NCBI GenBank assembly: GCA_029891385.1
Contig: CM057225.1
Coordinates: forward strand, 14,635,498 to 14,699,497
Direction: 5' to 3'
From: Erythroxylum novogranatense
Lineage: Eukaryota; Streptophyta; Magnoliopsida; Malpighiales; Erythroxylaceae
Length of the DNA stretch: 64,000 bases
Of the stretch, positions 12,715 to 23,687 are shown piece by piece (the first letter of the stretch is position 1; each line of letters begins with the position of its first letter). Made by a program: the position numbers and the translations under genes. The notes beneath the pieces were generated by a model. That model made no database searches, was not told the DNA's origin, and saw nothing but the letters and a program-made list of their open reading frames with translations.

Positions 12715-13591
12715 TATTTGATTATTTGGTATTTGGTGTTTCTTTTGTCAATTTCTTTTCCGTCCGACGTCCGATTGACCTGATTCTTGAGGCATCGGAT
12801 TAGTGAAATATTGAATTTCATTTTATGAGAAATTGGGAATTTTGAGACGGGAAATTGACGTAGCCCCGGGAAATTGTTCTATGGTCACTGTTTTATTTAT
12901 TTTTGGACCGATCGGGGTCCGAATTGAGTGCTGTCAGTGGCTATAGTTTTCTAATTTTTGATGGAATTTTTATGATGGGAAAAATTTGGATTTAGGGTCG
13001 GAAATCTCATGAACATGCATTATACACTTACATGTGCATTATATTAGTTCGGATTGGATAATTAGTGATTGGATTTCCTCTCTGTTTGTTATAGAGACAC
13101 ATTTGGAGCGTCGATCTACCGACGTTACTGAAACTTCCAGATGTTAGCTCGAAATGCAGGTGAGTAACCTAGTTGGTTCCTCAACCTTATGTGTTTAAGA
13201 TTTTGCAATTATGCCATGGAGATAATGGAGGGTTTATGTGTGTTTGATTTTGATTGATTTCGGAACATAGGTGTCTGAAATATTTGGAATGAGATAACGA
13301 AGTGCTACTTGTGTGTACCTGTGTGTGAATGTTTATATTGGAGATCTCGGACCAAAGGTCCGAGGAAATGGGAAATTGATATTGAAGTGTTACTTATGCT
13401 GTTTCAATACATTGGATGTGACTTAAATGTGATATGGTGTGATGCAATAAATTGGAAAAATATATGATTGAAATACCGGACCGAAGGTCCGAAGAAATAG
13501 GAAATGGCATTGAATGTAAGTGATAGAAATAACTGTAAATGGAAATTGGAACATATGCATTCATGCATAAGGACATGATCAGATAAAGGCA

Positions 13592-13784
13592 GTTGTGACC
13601 GGAGCAGCCACCGTATCAGGGCATATCACGCCTAACGTATATGAGCTTTCACCAACGCATGGACCTCGAGTCCAACGTATTGAGCCTCGGGCTCAATGTA
13701 TTAGGCTTCAAACCCAATGTTTGAGCCATCGGCTCAACGCAATGTGCCCGCATTCTTGGGACCAGTTCAGAGCACAGTCACAAC
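13592..13784 (+). other. Hairpin-array module in solo LTR 2
   Basis: The flanks GTTGTGACC (13592-13600) and GTCACAAC (13777-13784) are complementary. Between them are 13-nt inverted repeats at 13661 (GGACCTCGAGTCC), 13682 (GAGCCTCGGGCTC), 13703 (decayed) and 13723 (GAGCCATCGGCTC), spaced 20-21 bp. Two of the four have perfect 5-bp stems. Stems differ in sequence from loop to loop, while the length and 3-nt loop are kept. Confidence 0.65.
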
Positions 13785-14639
13785 AACGTAATGAAAATGG
13801 AAAGGGTCTCATGTGCATTGCATATATGGTATGATTGAATTTGGATTGTATGAAAGGTGATACTCCTTACATTTGTGAAATGTAATGGTATGTATTATTT
13901 GAGATTACATTTGTGAATCGTGATCGTATGTGATATTTGGTAAGTTGATTGAACATGCATGAATTGAGTGAACCATCGATGATGGTTTCTCACTGAGTTC
14001 GCAAAACTCACCCAAAATTTGCATCTATTTTTCAGGACTTAGAAGAATACCCCGTTAGGCAACGGACGTATGACATCTGTTGGTTGAGGAAGCGAGAAGT
14101 GGTCGGGATCGATTCGGCTGCCTTAGTATTTCTATTCTTGGACTTTTGTATTACTAAGTTGGACAAGTTGTAAAGTCAATTGACTAAAATAAATTGTAAA
14201 TGTAAACAGGGCCCCAAGGCCATTGAATTATTTATATAAATTGTTTTCCGCATTCACGATAATATGTGAGTATGTGTTTAAAAAAAGTTATCTTGAGTTT
14301 TCTCTCGGGTGATGTAGCACGCCACCTCATGGGCACGGACCTAGATATCACCGTCGATGTCGGGTTCAGGTCTTGCGGGAGTGGGGTGTTACAATATTAA
14401 ATTTATAAACTTCCATACTAAACTATACTTGTCAAAATAACATAAACTTAAGGCCAATCTTTATATATGCTTAATAATCTTTAAAATGCTTAAGATCAAC
14501 ACAAATCTTAAGTCTTTTGTATGTATTAGGACTATACACAAGAACAATTATTACTAAGGATAAAATGATGATCATCTATATTAATAAATAATCATAATGT
14601 CATAATACATCAAAAAGTACAAACTTTGAAGGAGCAAAT

Positions 14640-15845
14640 ACAATGATCCCTAACTACTACTGTATAAGGACTTTAACACGCCCATACTAGATAAATGTTT
14701 AACAAATACTAGTGGGTGAAGTTCTTTAGTCAATGGATCAACTAGCATCTCCTCAGTCTTGATGTGCTCTAATTCAACGTTGCCCTTTTAAATCAACTCC
14801 TTTATGGTCAAGTACTTGACCTCTAAATGTTAGACCCTGTGATATTCTTGTTGTTGTTACTGAATAACACTGTAGCAAGATTATCACAATATAATCGAAT
14901 GTGTCTAGCTATCAAATCTACCACAAATAACTTAGAAATCAAGTTTTTTAGCCAAACTACCTGTGTAGCAGCTCTATAATATGTAACAAACTTTGCATGT
15001 ATGGTCGAGGAAGTTACAAGTGTCTGCTTGACACTCTTCCATAATATTGCATCATTTGTCAACATAAAAATGTATCCTAAAGTGGATTTATGATCACGTG
15101 GACATATAGCAAAGTCAAAGTTTGTATACCCTGTGAGGTTTAAATCGCTGATTTTCCTATAGGTCAACGCATAATCCTTGGTACCCTTTAGGTATCTCAA
15201 TACTCACTTAACTGCATTACAATGGTGTACACCTGGGTTAGCCAGATATCAACCCAACAGTCCAACAACAAATGCAATGTTCGGTCTAGTACACACCTGG
15301 GCATATATCAGGCTACCAACTGCACTAGAATGCGAGACATTCCTCATAACCATGAGAGAAAGGTGCTACGATAGGTTTATAGTCAGTCATATCAAACCTT
15401 TGTATCACTCACTTAATGTATGCTCTTTGTGAGAGGCTTAATGAGTGTTGAGATCTGTCCTGGTGAATTTGCATACTGAGGATAAAAGATGCTTCACCTA
15501 AATCCTTCATATCAAAGTGTTGAGATCTTCTCTGTATGAGAAAACACCCTGTATCTGTAGGAAATATTATCCATAAATTCTTTGCTATGGGCGGATCTGA
15601 TAATCCACTCAGCAGATGATCTAGGATCGACCTCTTGATGGTCAAATAGCACATCCTATTTGATCGCTCCCAGATCGCCATAGCTACTTTATCAACTTCT
15701 GAGATGATACCAATACGTGGAGAAGGTCACTCGATCTGCATCACCATACTGACGTCAACCATCTCCAGGGCAAATACTACATCTTTCTTCTACTTCTTGA
15801 AATTGAAACCATTTAAGATCTCAATCGTGATAGCATTGTTGTTTA
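14640..15845 (-). pseudogene. Copia gag-RT-RNase H remnant with internal deletion
   Basis: Read on the minus strand from about 15845, a Ty1/copia Gag start is visible (LNGFNFKK, later AIWERSNRM). Near 15540 it passes directly into reverse transcriptase C-terminal sequence (HFDMKDLGEAS, then YAQVCTRPNIAFVVG). RNase H follows at 15200-14823 (RYLKGTKDYALTY, STLGYIFML, YCDN), then the usual C-terminal tail (VDPLTKELHPL) near 14740. Zinc knuckle, protease, integrase and the RT catalytic core are absent. Stops interrupt the frame at several points (for example in the Gag start and after TGSNI). The Gag-RT junction therefore marks a large deletion rather than a working fusion protein. Confidence 0.8.
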
Positions 15846-15849
15846 TATA

Positions 15850-17062
15850 AAAGGTGATTGCAAGAAAGAAAAGACAATATAAAAATCATTTTAAATGCAG
15901 GATAACGTCGATAACAATATCTAAACAGAGAATCCGATCACACATATTATGAAACACTTTTGGGATGAATGCATAATATATGCAATTAGACCTCCACACA
16001 AAGGTGATCATAGTACAAACCATCAACTCTCATGATACTACCACATTTGGGTTAATAAATCATTTAAGCAATGACTTTTCTCTATCTAATGCCTTTATGT
16101 ACATATCAAAACCTATGTAAGGTCAATATCTTTGGGCAAAATAACCAAACATAAGGCTAGAGACACCCCCAACATGTGAGCAAAACAATCCTAAATATTG
16201 ACTTGAAAGACCACTTTGGTGATTACATCCTCATCAGTATCCTAGAAAGTCCACAAATACAAGGGATACATCTTTATGTTATCCTTACATTCTATAACGA
16301 CATAATGTATGTGAAGATTAGTTATAAATGGAAAAAACCAAATGTACAATCAAATAATCACACACTGGTACTAAAAACATTATCTTTAAACTTTATTTGA
16401 GATTTTTATTTAAAAATTCTCAATGAGAGTGACTATTGTACTTTCCTGAATGCTGAACCTACCACATGAGACACGAAACCTTAAGTGTCTCCTTTATGTG
16501 CAATTCGGAGCATGAAACTGCACTCAAAACCAGCCTAAAAAAGCTTTAAAAACTTTTCCCGAAACCAATTACCAATATAATAAATCTATAAAAATTGAAA
16601 ATCACTTTAAAAATTTTGTCGATCTAGAAACTGACCCAAAAGGACCCAAGGCACCCTTACAGGAATTTTAAAAATTTTCTTTTCTTTCTTTTTTTGGTAG
16701 ATGCTTGACGTCAGCATCACTGTAGCACTGACGACACGTTAACCGACATCACCCTACTTGTGGTAATGGGGTGCGCGTGGATGTGTGCCAGATGCATCTA
16801 GCGTGTGTCCCGTACACGTCACCCATGCACAGATGCACCTACACTGCACACGTCGACATGTGTCCTCATCCCGTCTGTCCACTTGTCAAGACAGGTGGTG
16901 GGTGCGTGCATCACACACGCCAGCTCGTCCCGCGCGTGCGTTGCACAAGCCATACATGTCTGTCATGTACGCAAAAAATTGAAAAACAAATCAAAAATCG
17001 ATGAAAACCATAATGGATGAAAACCGAAAAATCTTTATTTTCGGTAATCGAATCACGTAATT
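15850..17062 (-). other. Copia 5' leader, non-coding
   Basis: The 1.2 kb between the primer-binding site and the Gag start has no recognisable coding content. The part at 16700-16980 is markedly GC-rich, with GTGCGTG and ACACGCC-type runs, and its short overlapping frames look like by-products of that composition. Confidence 0.5.
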
Positions 17063-17076
17063 GCTCTGATATCGCA
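17063..17076 (-). promoter_or_regulatory. Copia primer-binding site
   Basis: On the minus strand the bases directly after the 5' LTR read TGCGATATCAGAGC. This is close to the initiator-methionine tRNA primer sequence TGGTATCAGAGC used by most plant LTR elements. It confirms the minus-strand direction of the element. Confidence 0.75.
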
Positions 17077-17590
17077 TGTAACACGTAGGATAGACCTTAT
17101 TACATATCCCAAATCGTTTATGAAAGGGTTAAAAATAAAGGAAATGCAGAATACCTAATTTAGGTTCCATCTGAACTTTTGAAGCAGTTTTCAAGACCAA
17201 AACGAGCTTCAATTTCTCGGGACCTTTACAGAAAACGTTCATGAACACGCGGCTAATACCTTTTTACAGTTTTCTCAACACGTAAGCACTCTTAACGGGT
17301 CAGAAGATCCGTATGCTTATGAATGATATGAGTAGCTGCAGGAGACCTTAACCTTTATATATAGCTTCTATATCGGACTTCGCTATCACAAGCTCAATAT
17401 GGGTCCAGTCCACACTAATTGAGATCTATTTTCCTCTTGAACTTCGACCTATTGATTTAAATTATTTGTCGAACTACTTTATTACTTTTTTCTAGATCAA
17501 ATTACCTGACTTAACTGATAAGTAGTTGAAAATTCGAAAATATAATTAATAGTTGTCTAAATTTATGAGAAAGGACAAAATTGTCCAACA
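17077..17590 (-). repeat. Copia 5' LTR
   Basis: A 514-bp LTR running TGTAACACG...GTCCAACA in window orientation, followed by target duplication ATTAA (17591-17595). A TTTATATATA motif near 17356 matches one in the other LTR near 6021. Confidence 0.8.
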
Positions 17591-17648
17591 ATTAACCCTA
17601 AAAGATGTTGAAAATGTCAATGCAAGTGTAGCATTATTATGTTCCTAA

Positions 17649-17649
17649 T

Positions 17650-17742
<93 letters not shown>

Positions 17743-17842
17743 ATGTATAATACTAATAATAATAAAAATAACAAAATGCGTGATAATAATAATAATACAT
17801 CTACATTATACTACTACTACTAATAATGAATTCCAAATATAT

Positions 17843-17897
<55 letters not shown>

Positions 17898-17955
17898 TAC
17901 AAAATGAAGCTTAATAATAATAATAATAATACATCTACATTATACTACTACTAAT
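17649..17955. repeat. Compound (AAC)n/(AAT)n microsatellites
   Basis: An (AAC)n run (about 17649-17683) passes into (AAT)n (to about 17737). Further (AAT)n blocks lie at 17780-17796, 17844-17896 and 17912-17930. The segment ATACATCTACATTATACTAC occurs twice (near 17796 and 17928), so the array grew by block duplication as well as slippage. The long frame across it is only the repeat read as Ile, Asn and Thr. Confidence 0.9.
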
Positions 17956-19900
17956 AATTATTAATAAATAAAACTTAAATATAAATTATTTTTATTAGTA
18001 ACATTTATTTCGATATCTTATATAATATTTATTGATAAAATATTATTTATAAATTCATATTTATTTTAACTATTAAATCAAGATTTTATTGAAAATATTT
18101 TTAAAGATATTTTTAATTTAATTATTGTGGTTTTTAAAGATATTTTAATTATTGTGGTTTTAAATGATATTTTTCAAAATATTTTAATTTAATTAATATT
18201 GTGATTTTGGTAAATTTTAAAAACTCAAATAAAACAAAAGAAACTAAAATCATTTAAAAACATTTGGATGGAACGTTGCTTATAATGTGGGGAGAAAAGG
18301 ACAACGTATCTCTGTCCTCCCTTTTTGGGAGGGATAATAAATCTTGTCCCTGTTTACCGGAGATGGTAGACAAAAATTCAGAGACATTAAGCAAACGCTA
18401 ACGAGGGCAGAATTTTTTGATCCTATCTATCGTCTCCACTCACGAAGACAGTAATCAAACACATGGTTAGTCCTAAGCGAACCGATACAAATAAGAAATA
18501 GAAAGTTTCGAGAGTTAACTTAGTTATTTCAACGACTTATTTCAAAGAATCCGAAAAGAATATATCAAACTAAACTTAATGGACGTTGAATTTCCTAAAT
18601 ATAGCAGTAAGTTTGGAGTATAATTGTAATGCATTTTATTCACGTGGAAATTCATATATCTAAAATTGAAACCACTCGACAATGTCTAGCCAAGGAGACT
18701 TTCCTAATCGCATGAACGAGGATGCCTCTCCTCCCGCTGTCATGTTCAGTAAACCTATGTTAGAAATGTCCAGACAATTAATCATTAAACTTGTTTAAGG
18801 ACAAATGTTTAATTAGCATATTAATAAACCCCAGGACGAAGGTGACTTAATAAAGGACTCTCCTGGTTTAAGTGAGTGTCATGAATTGAACCTTTCATAT
18901 ACGCAATTTTAAAACTTAAAATTTAGAGTTTCTTCTCCGTAAAGAGGCACTATCGATTAAAGCGAAATTAGTCTGAGTGTTAATAACTTAAAAATACCTT
19001 CCTATAATTAAGACCCTTTTAAAATATCTTGTTAATTAAAAAAAACATATTAATAAATAAAAAAAGAAGAAGAAAAGAGTTTTAATGGGTTCTCTTTTAA
19101 AATTTGGTTATCATTATATGGAATATTTCAAGTTTTCCTTTTATCTTATTTTTTTCAATCACAACCCCACTTGCCACCTTTCGTCTGGAAGCAGGTGTTG
19201 ACTACACACCAGAAAGCTCCCAAAAAAGCAAATTGTGTTTTCTGTTTCTTTAACCACTTCTGCTAAGAAAATGAAGCGTCACGTCACGCGTTTTAGAGAG
19301 CGTGGCACGTGATTAACCCATTTTTTGTTCTTCTCCATTATCTTCCGGTTTAATCAATTTTGGTTTTTTGCATTCAGAGATTTTTAGTTGACAAAGTGGG
19401 TTTGGGCTTTGATAATGGTAACTAACGTGTGGTCGCTAGAGCATATCAGATAATTAACATTGCTGTCAGATGAATAAAGCCCAAGTCAGAAAATGTCACA
19501 TCAGAGATGACCTAACTTTATATCCAGATCAACGGTGGGTAATGGGGCTGTGACGAGGACATGGTCACCAACAAGTTGGTGGGGCATATTTTTGAATTGA
19601 AGGCTGTGAACCAAGTTAGGAACGGTATTTAAGTTGGAACCAAAAACAAATGATATAAATTAGATTTCAGAGTCGCACAGAACAGAAGCAGTGTGGAGTA
19701 GTACTACTGTATGAAGTGACTGGAGGAGCAGAAGTCATGCTCGTCAAATCTATCTAAGGCCCTGTGGACTGTAAAAATAAAGCTATCCAGTTTTGGTTAC
19801 TGCCCACCTCTCTCTCGCCTATTGCCCATCCACCACATTTCAAAGTTAACTACATAGTACCTTCTGACTTGTTCATTTTAGTGGGTGTTGGGTTCAAGAT
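17956..19900. other. Upstream region of ANT
   Basis: No coding region is supported. 17990-18260 is very AT-rich. A perfect inverted repeat CCTCCC...GGGAGG around a T5 loop lies at about 18317-18333. A short open stretch from the ATG near 18682 (38 codons, beginning MSSQGDFPNRM) has no known domain. From about 19140 composition becomes ordinary; this part is the likely distal promoter of the downstream gene. Confidence 0.4.
19276..19311. promoter_or_regulatory. ACGT-core cluster with G-box
   Basis: GCGTCACGTCACGCG (19276-19290) carries two TCACG units around an ACGT core. It is followed 16 bp later by a palindromic G-box, CACGTG (19306-19311). Such elements bind bZIP and bHLH factors in plants. 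They lie about 1.2 kb upstream of the ANT start codon, so a role in its regulation is possible but inferred only from position. Confidence 0.4.
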
Positions 19901-19922
19901 GATATTCGTCAAGGTGGCTTGG

Positions 19923-19929
19923 TATATAG
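19923..19929 (+). promoter_or_regulatory. Candidate TATA box for ANT
   Basis: TATATAG lies 549 bp upstream of the start codon and would place transcription start near 19955. A weaker alternative, ACATAAAAAGG, lies at 20019. The leader just before the ATG is GA-rich (20428-20455). RNA data would be needed to choose. Confidence 0.35.
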
Positions 19930-20209
19930 TAATAGAGCAGCGAGGTTTTGGTTCTTATGTAATCTGAGTTTTTCCTGGGGTTTAAGGGGTGTGTTACTTT
20001 TAAGTTGCGGGTCTTTAACATAAAAAGGCAGAGAGATAGGGCTATACAACCTGGTTTCGCTCATATACACAGATCCCTATGGGAGTGCAGGGTTGCTTCC
20101 CAGCATTGCTTGCTCGAGTTCATTCTTTTTGCTTAGTTTAAAGAGACCAGTTTTGTTGGCTTTATATGGTGAGAGAAAAGGCGCAAAGGTAGAGAGGGTT
20201 TAGCTTTGG

Positions 20210-20404
20210 ATGACTACCGACTACATAGAGTGAAGAGTTTTTGGGGGGTCAGAGAACATAAATTTTTTTTCTTGCAACTAAAGTTGGTTTACTAGACAAC
20301 AAAAATCCAAGCTTTCATATGGAGGGTGGGCAAGAGATTTTAGCATCATTAGTTTTAGTTTCTTCCCAATGATTGAGTTGCGTTTCAGAAAGATATACAG
20401 GTAG
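20210..20404 (+). promoter_or_regulatory. Three short upstream ORFs in the ANT leader
   Basis: If transcription starts near 19955, the leader has three small upstream ORFs: 20210-20233 (7 codons), 20319-20372 (17 codons, MEGGQEILASLVLVSSQ) and 20369-20404 (11 codons). The second and third overlap in different frames, as TGA and ATG share bases in AATGA. Upstream ORFs commonly lower translation of plant regulatory genes. Here the effect is only inferred. Confidence 0.35.
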
Positions 20405-20477
20405 TGGTGCTTCTAATCAACTTCAGAAAAGCGAGAGACAGAGAGAGAGGGGGGACTAAGAGGTTAGGAGATAGAAG

Positions 20478-23400
20478 ATGAAATCTATGAATGATATGAA
20501 TAATGGTTCTAATAATAACTGGTTGGGATTTTCACTCGCACCGCACATGAAACTTGAAGTTGCTGCTTCTGACTCCCAACAACAACAACAACAGGAACAA
20601 CAACAAAATCATCACCATCATCAGTACAATCATGATCAACCTCATCAGAATCCTGGTGTAGCAGCTGTGGCAGCTTCTAAAGCTGTTCCAACAAGCTTCT
20701 ATCTGTCTGCTTCTCACTTCAACACTTGCGGTATCTCTTATGGCGTTGGAGAAAATGGTAGCTTTCACTCTCCTTTGTCAGTTATGCCACTCAAGTCTGA
20801 TGGGTCACTTTGTATCATTGAAGCTCTTACTAGATCACAATCAGAAGGTCTGCTTCTGCTTTCCATTAGCTTAATTTCCTCTTTATTTTTCCTCCTTTCC
20901 TTTGTTTCACTGCTCTAAGGTTTCATGCCTTCAGCAATGGTGCCGAGTTCATCACCCAAATTAGAGGACTTTCTCGGTGGTGCAACTATGGAGACTCACC
21001 ACTATGGAGCTAGCCATGAAAGGGAAACAATGGCCTTAAGCCTCGATAGCATGTACTACGGCCACAACCCAGCGACAGAGAACAACAGGCCACATTCTCT
21101 AAGCATGCATGAAACAATTAGGCAGCAAGAACAACAATTTTTAGTTCAATCACACCCGTACTACAGTGGATTGGCTTGTCATGGAATGTACCAATCTTCA
21201 CTAGACGATGAAACCCGAAACACCCAACTCACAGACTGCGACTCACATATTCCACACGTTGGAAATGATGTCCCTTGCTTCAAAAACTGGGTTTCTAGGC
21301 ACTATTCAACACATACTGGACTTGAACAGCACATGGTTGATGACGGTGGAGCTTCTGCATCTGCTGGTAATATGAGTTGCGGGGAGTTGCAGTCTCTTAG
21401 CTTGTCTATGAGCCCTGGTTCTCAGTCAAGCTGCGTTACTGCTCCAATGCAAATATCACCTAATGGTACTGAATGTATAGCCATGGAGACGAAGAAGAGA
21501 GGGCCTGCAAAAGTGGGTCAAAAGCAGCCCGTCCACAGGAAATCTATTGACACATTTGGGCAGCGAACGTCGCAGTATAGAGGTGTTACAAGGTTGGTTC
21601 GCACTGTTTTCGACTTGCTTTATATCTTCTCTCCGTTCAGTTATTCAACTATTTTTGCTTTGAATGATTTTTCATTTACTGCAATACATGCATTTTCAAT
21701 GAATCCATCAATATTCTTTCTGCGCATTGCCATTATTAATGGTCAAGTAAAATGGTGAATTTACCTTTTACCAGACATAGATGGACTGGAAGGTATGAAG
21801 CTCATCTCTGGGATAACAGCTGTAAGAAGGAAGGTCAGACAAGGAAAGGAAGGCAAGGTTGGTCAATTAATCGAAACAATAGATATTCTACAGTTTTGTG
21901 TGTTTTGAAGTTTTCCTTTTTGACCCTGCCTTTATGGTCTGACTCTTACTTTTCTGTGTTGTCATGCTCATTCTTCTCATTGGTTCCATAACCATCAAAT
22001 GCTGCAATTTTCAGTTTATCTTGGTAGGCTTCTTTCTATTAAAATTTTAAAAATTTTCAATGAGGAAGTCCTTTTTCAATTGCTAAATTTATGTCCTGAT
22101 GAATGTATAGGGGGTTATGATTTGGAAGAGAAAGCTGCCAGAGCTTACGATCTTGCTGCCCTTAAGTATTGGGGACCTTCAACACACGTCAATTTTCCTG
22201 TAAGACTCTTTACTTTTGCTTGTCTTCATATTGATTACATTGGTCAGTTCAACTTCATGTGATTTTTCTATGTTTCAGTTAGAGAATTACAGAGACGAGC
22301 TTGAAGAAATGAAGAATATGAGCCGTCAGGAGTACGTTGCTCATCTTCGAAGGTAAAGGAAATTATTGAACTTAACTAAAAGTGCCAAAATGTCTTAACT
22401 CCGTGAGTATTGATAATTTGTTTTGTTGTTCTTTGCAGGAAAAGCAGTGGCTTTTCTAGGGGAGCATCAATATACAGAGGAGTAACAAGGTTTTACTTTT
22501 GCTTTTACTCTTCTGCAGCAAACCATCACTTTTTGATAAAGCTGAGGCTCCTTTGAGGCTTTTAATTAACTTGGTTCCAATCTTCATTGTTTTCGTTTAA
22601 TGTAATTTAGACATCATCAACATGGAAGGTGGCAAGCAAGGATTGGCAGGGTTGCAGGAAACAAGGATCTTTATCTTGGGACGTTCAGTAAGTTCTTCAA
22701 CTTGTCCTGGTATTGTTCTTTATTTTCATCATTCAAATTTTACGTTCAAATGTCTTGAAATTTGCCTAATGTAAGTAAAGAAACCTGTAAAGAACTCATT
22801 TTTATGTCAAGTCTGCTCTCATGCACCCACTAAAGACTAGTGTTGCTTTTGTAAGTCTGATAGTGGCTTCTTTGGGAGTGTAAGAGCATAACGCAGATTT
22901 TCAGTCAACTTTTATAAGGCTGTTTTCCCAGTTAAGATGGAAAAGGAAATGGGTGTTTATTTCACATAAATGCATTATAGAAACTTAGACATTGTGCTTA
23001 TAATGTCTCCTTGAATTAAAAATATCAGGCACCCAAGAGGAAGCTGCTGAAGCATATGATATCGCCGCAATCAAGTTTCGCGGAGCTAATGCTGTGACTA
23101 ACTTTGACATAACAAGATATGACGTGGAAAGGATTATGGCCAGCAGCACTCTACTAGCTGGAGACCTTGCGAGGCGAAACAAAGGGTCAGAATCAAGTAG
23201 TGACGCTATTGAGTACCACAACTCTTCCAATGGTGAATCAGTAAAGATGGATAATGGCAATGGCAATGCTTCAGACTGGAAGGTGGCTTCGTATGAATCA
23301 CCACAGCAAGAGCCAAATGTTTCCTTTCAGTCTCTTGATCCGAAATCCTTGAATCAAGGGAATAATCGTAGTTCCTCCATGTCAGTACCTATACAAGATG

Positions 23401-23687
23401 TTGTTGGTATTGATTCAGTGAATGTTGCGCAACAAGCGGTAGACGATTCAGAAAAGATAGGGCCTCATTTCTCTAACCCCTCGTCTTTGATTACCAGTTT
23501 AAGTAGCTCCAGGGAAGGTAGCCCAGATAAGAATGATGCTGCAATGCTGTTTGCTAGACCTCCATTGGCATCAAAGTACATTAGCCCAACAACTGGCATT
23601 ACCCCCTGGTTTCAATCAGCGCAGCTGAGGTCAGCGGCAATCTCCATGGCTCACTTGCCAGTTTTTGCAGCTTGGAATGACACCTAA
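20478..23687 (+). CDS. ANT: AINTEGUMENTA, AP2-type transcription factor (9 exons)
   Basis: This encodes a nuclear DNA-binding factor of the euANT lineage. In Arabidopsis its counterpart promotes cell proliferation in lateral organs and is needed for ovule integuments. Exons read 20478-20847, 20935-21592, 21775-21857, 22015-22023, 22111-22199, 22279-22352, 22439-22489, 22611-22687 and 23029-23687. Together they make 2,070 nt, or 689 residues, with all introns GT-AG. Motifs in order: WLGFSL (15-20), a Gln/His run (34-49), [35 protein letters not shown], a basic [11 protein letters not shown] segment, AP2 repeat 1 (about 338-403), a linker with [17 protein letters not shown]2 repeat 2 (about 440-497), and the C-terminal PVFAAW. 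The first, third and last of these favour ANT itself over AIL paralogues. An in-frame TAG at 20472 supports the start. It is longer than Arabidopsis ANT (555). Splice sites are inferred. Confidence 0.95.
22015..22023 (+). other. ANT: 9-nt mini-exon of ANT (Val-Tyr-Leu)
   Basis: TTTATCTTG lies between a TTTTCAG acceptor and a GTAGGC donor. With the G ending exon 3 it completes Val-Tyr-Leu, and its final G opens the Gly codon of the GGYD sequence in exon 5. Without it, AP2 repeat 1 would lose VYL but stay in frame. A mini-exon of this size at this place is a known feature of ANT/PLETHORA-type genes. Confidence 0.9.

Larger units (their letters stand above)
10200..14393 (+). mobile_element. Solo LTR 2, long family A LTR
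   Basis: A 4,194-bp sequence starts TGTAACATCCC and ends GGGTGTTACA. The direct repeat ATATT flanks it (10195-10199 and 14394-14398). It is related to solo LTR 1 along its length but clearly diverged. It holds four TCTTCATGAAA-type units, a CpG-rich cassette (12541-12680), an (ATT)n run (12687-12713), AGGTGAGTAACC with the donor-like GT at 13160, three CGGACC...GGTCCG palindromes, a well-preserved hairpin array and the AACCATCGATGATGGTT palindrome (13971-13987). No coding sequence is present. It was inserted in the copia interior next to its 3' LTR. Confidence 0.85.
5757..17590 (-). mobile_element. Ty1/copia retrotransposon, minus strand, with two nested solo LTRs
   Basis: Both ends carry a TG...CA LTR and the direct repeat ATTAA flanks the whole unit (5752-5756 and 17591-17595). 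The element reads on the minus strand. Its 5' LTR is at 17077-17590, with a primer-binding site at 17063-17076 and remnants of gag, reverse transcriptase and RNase H at 14640-15845. The 3' LTR starts at 5757 and is split by a solo LTR. A second solo LTR lies at 10200-14393. Protease, integrase and most of RT are missing. Several stops and about 15% LTR divergence by eye over the aligned start indicate an old, inactive copy, older than the solo LTRs it contains. Confidence 0.85.

Noticed and set aside
15178..15432. Plus-strand frame of 84 codons
   Set aside because: It is the opposite strand of the copia RT/RNase H remnant, which has clear homology on the minus strand.
17639..17914. Frame of Thr, Ile and Asn runs
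   Set aside because: It is only the translation of (AAC)n and (AAT)n microsatellites.
18682..18798. Short open stretch beginning MSSQGDFPNRM
   Set aside because: Only 38 codons, no homology that I recognise and no gene context; chance cannot be excluded.
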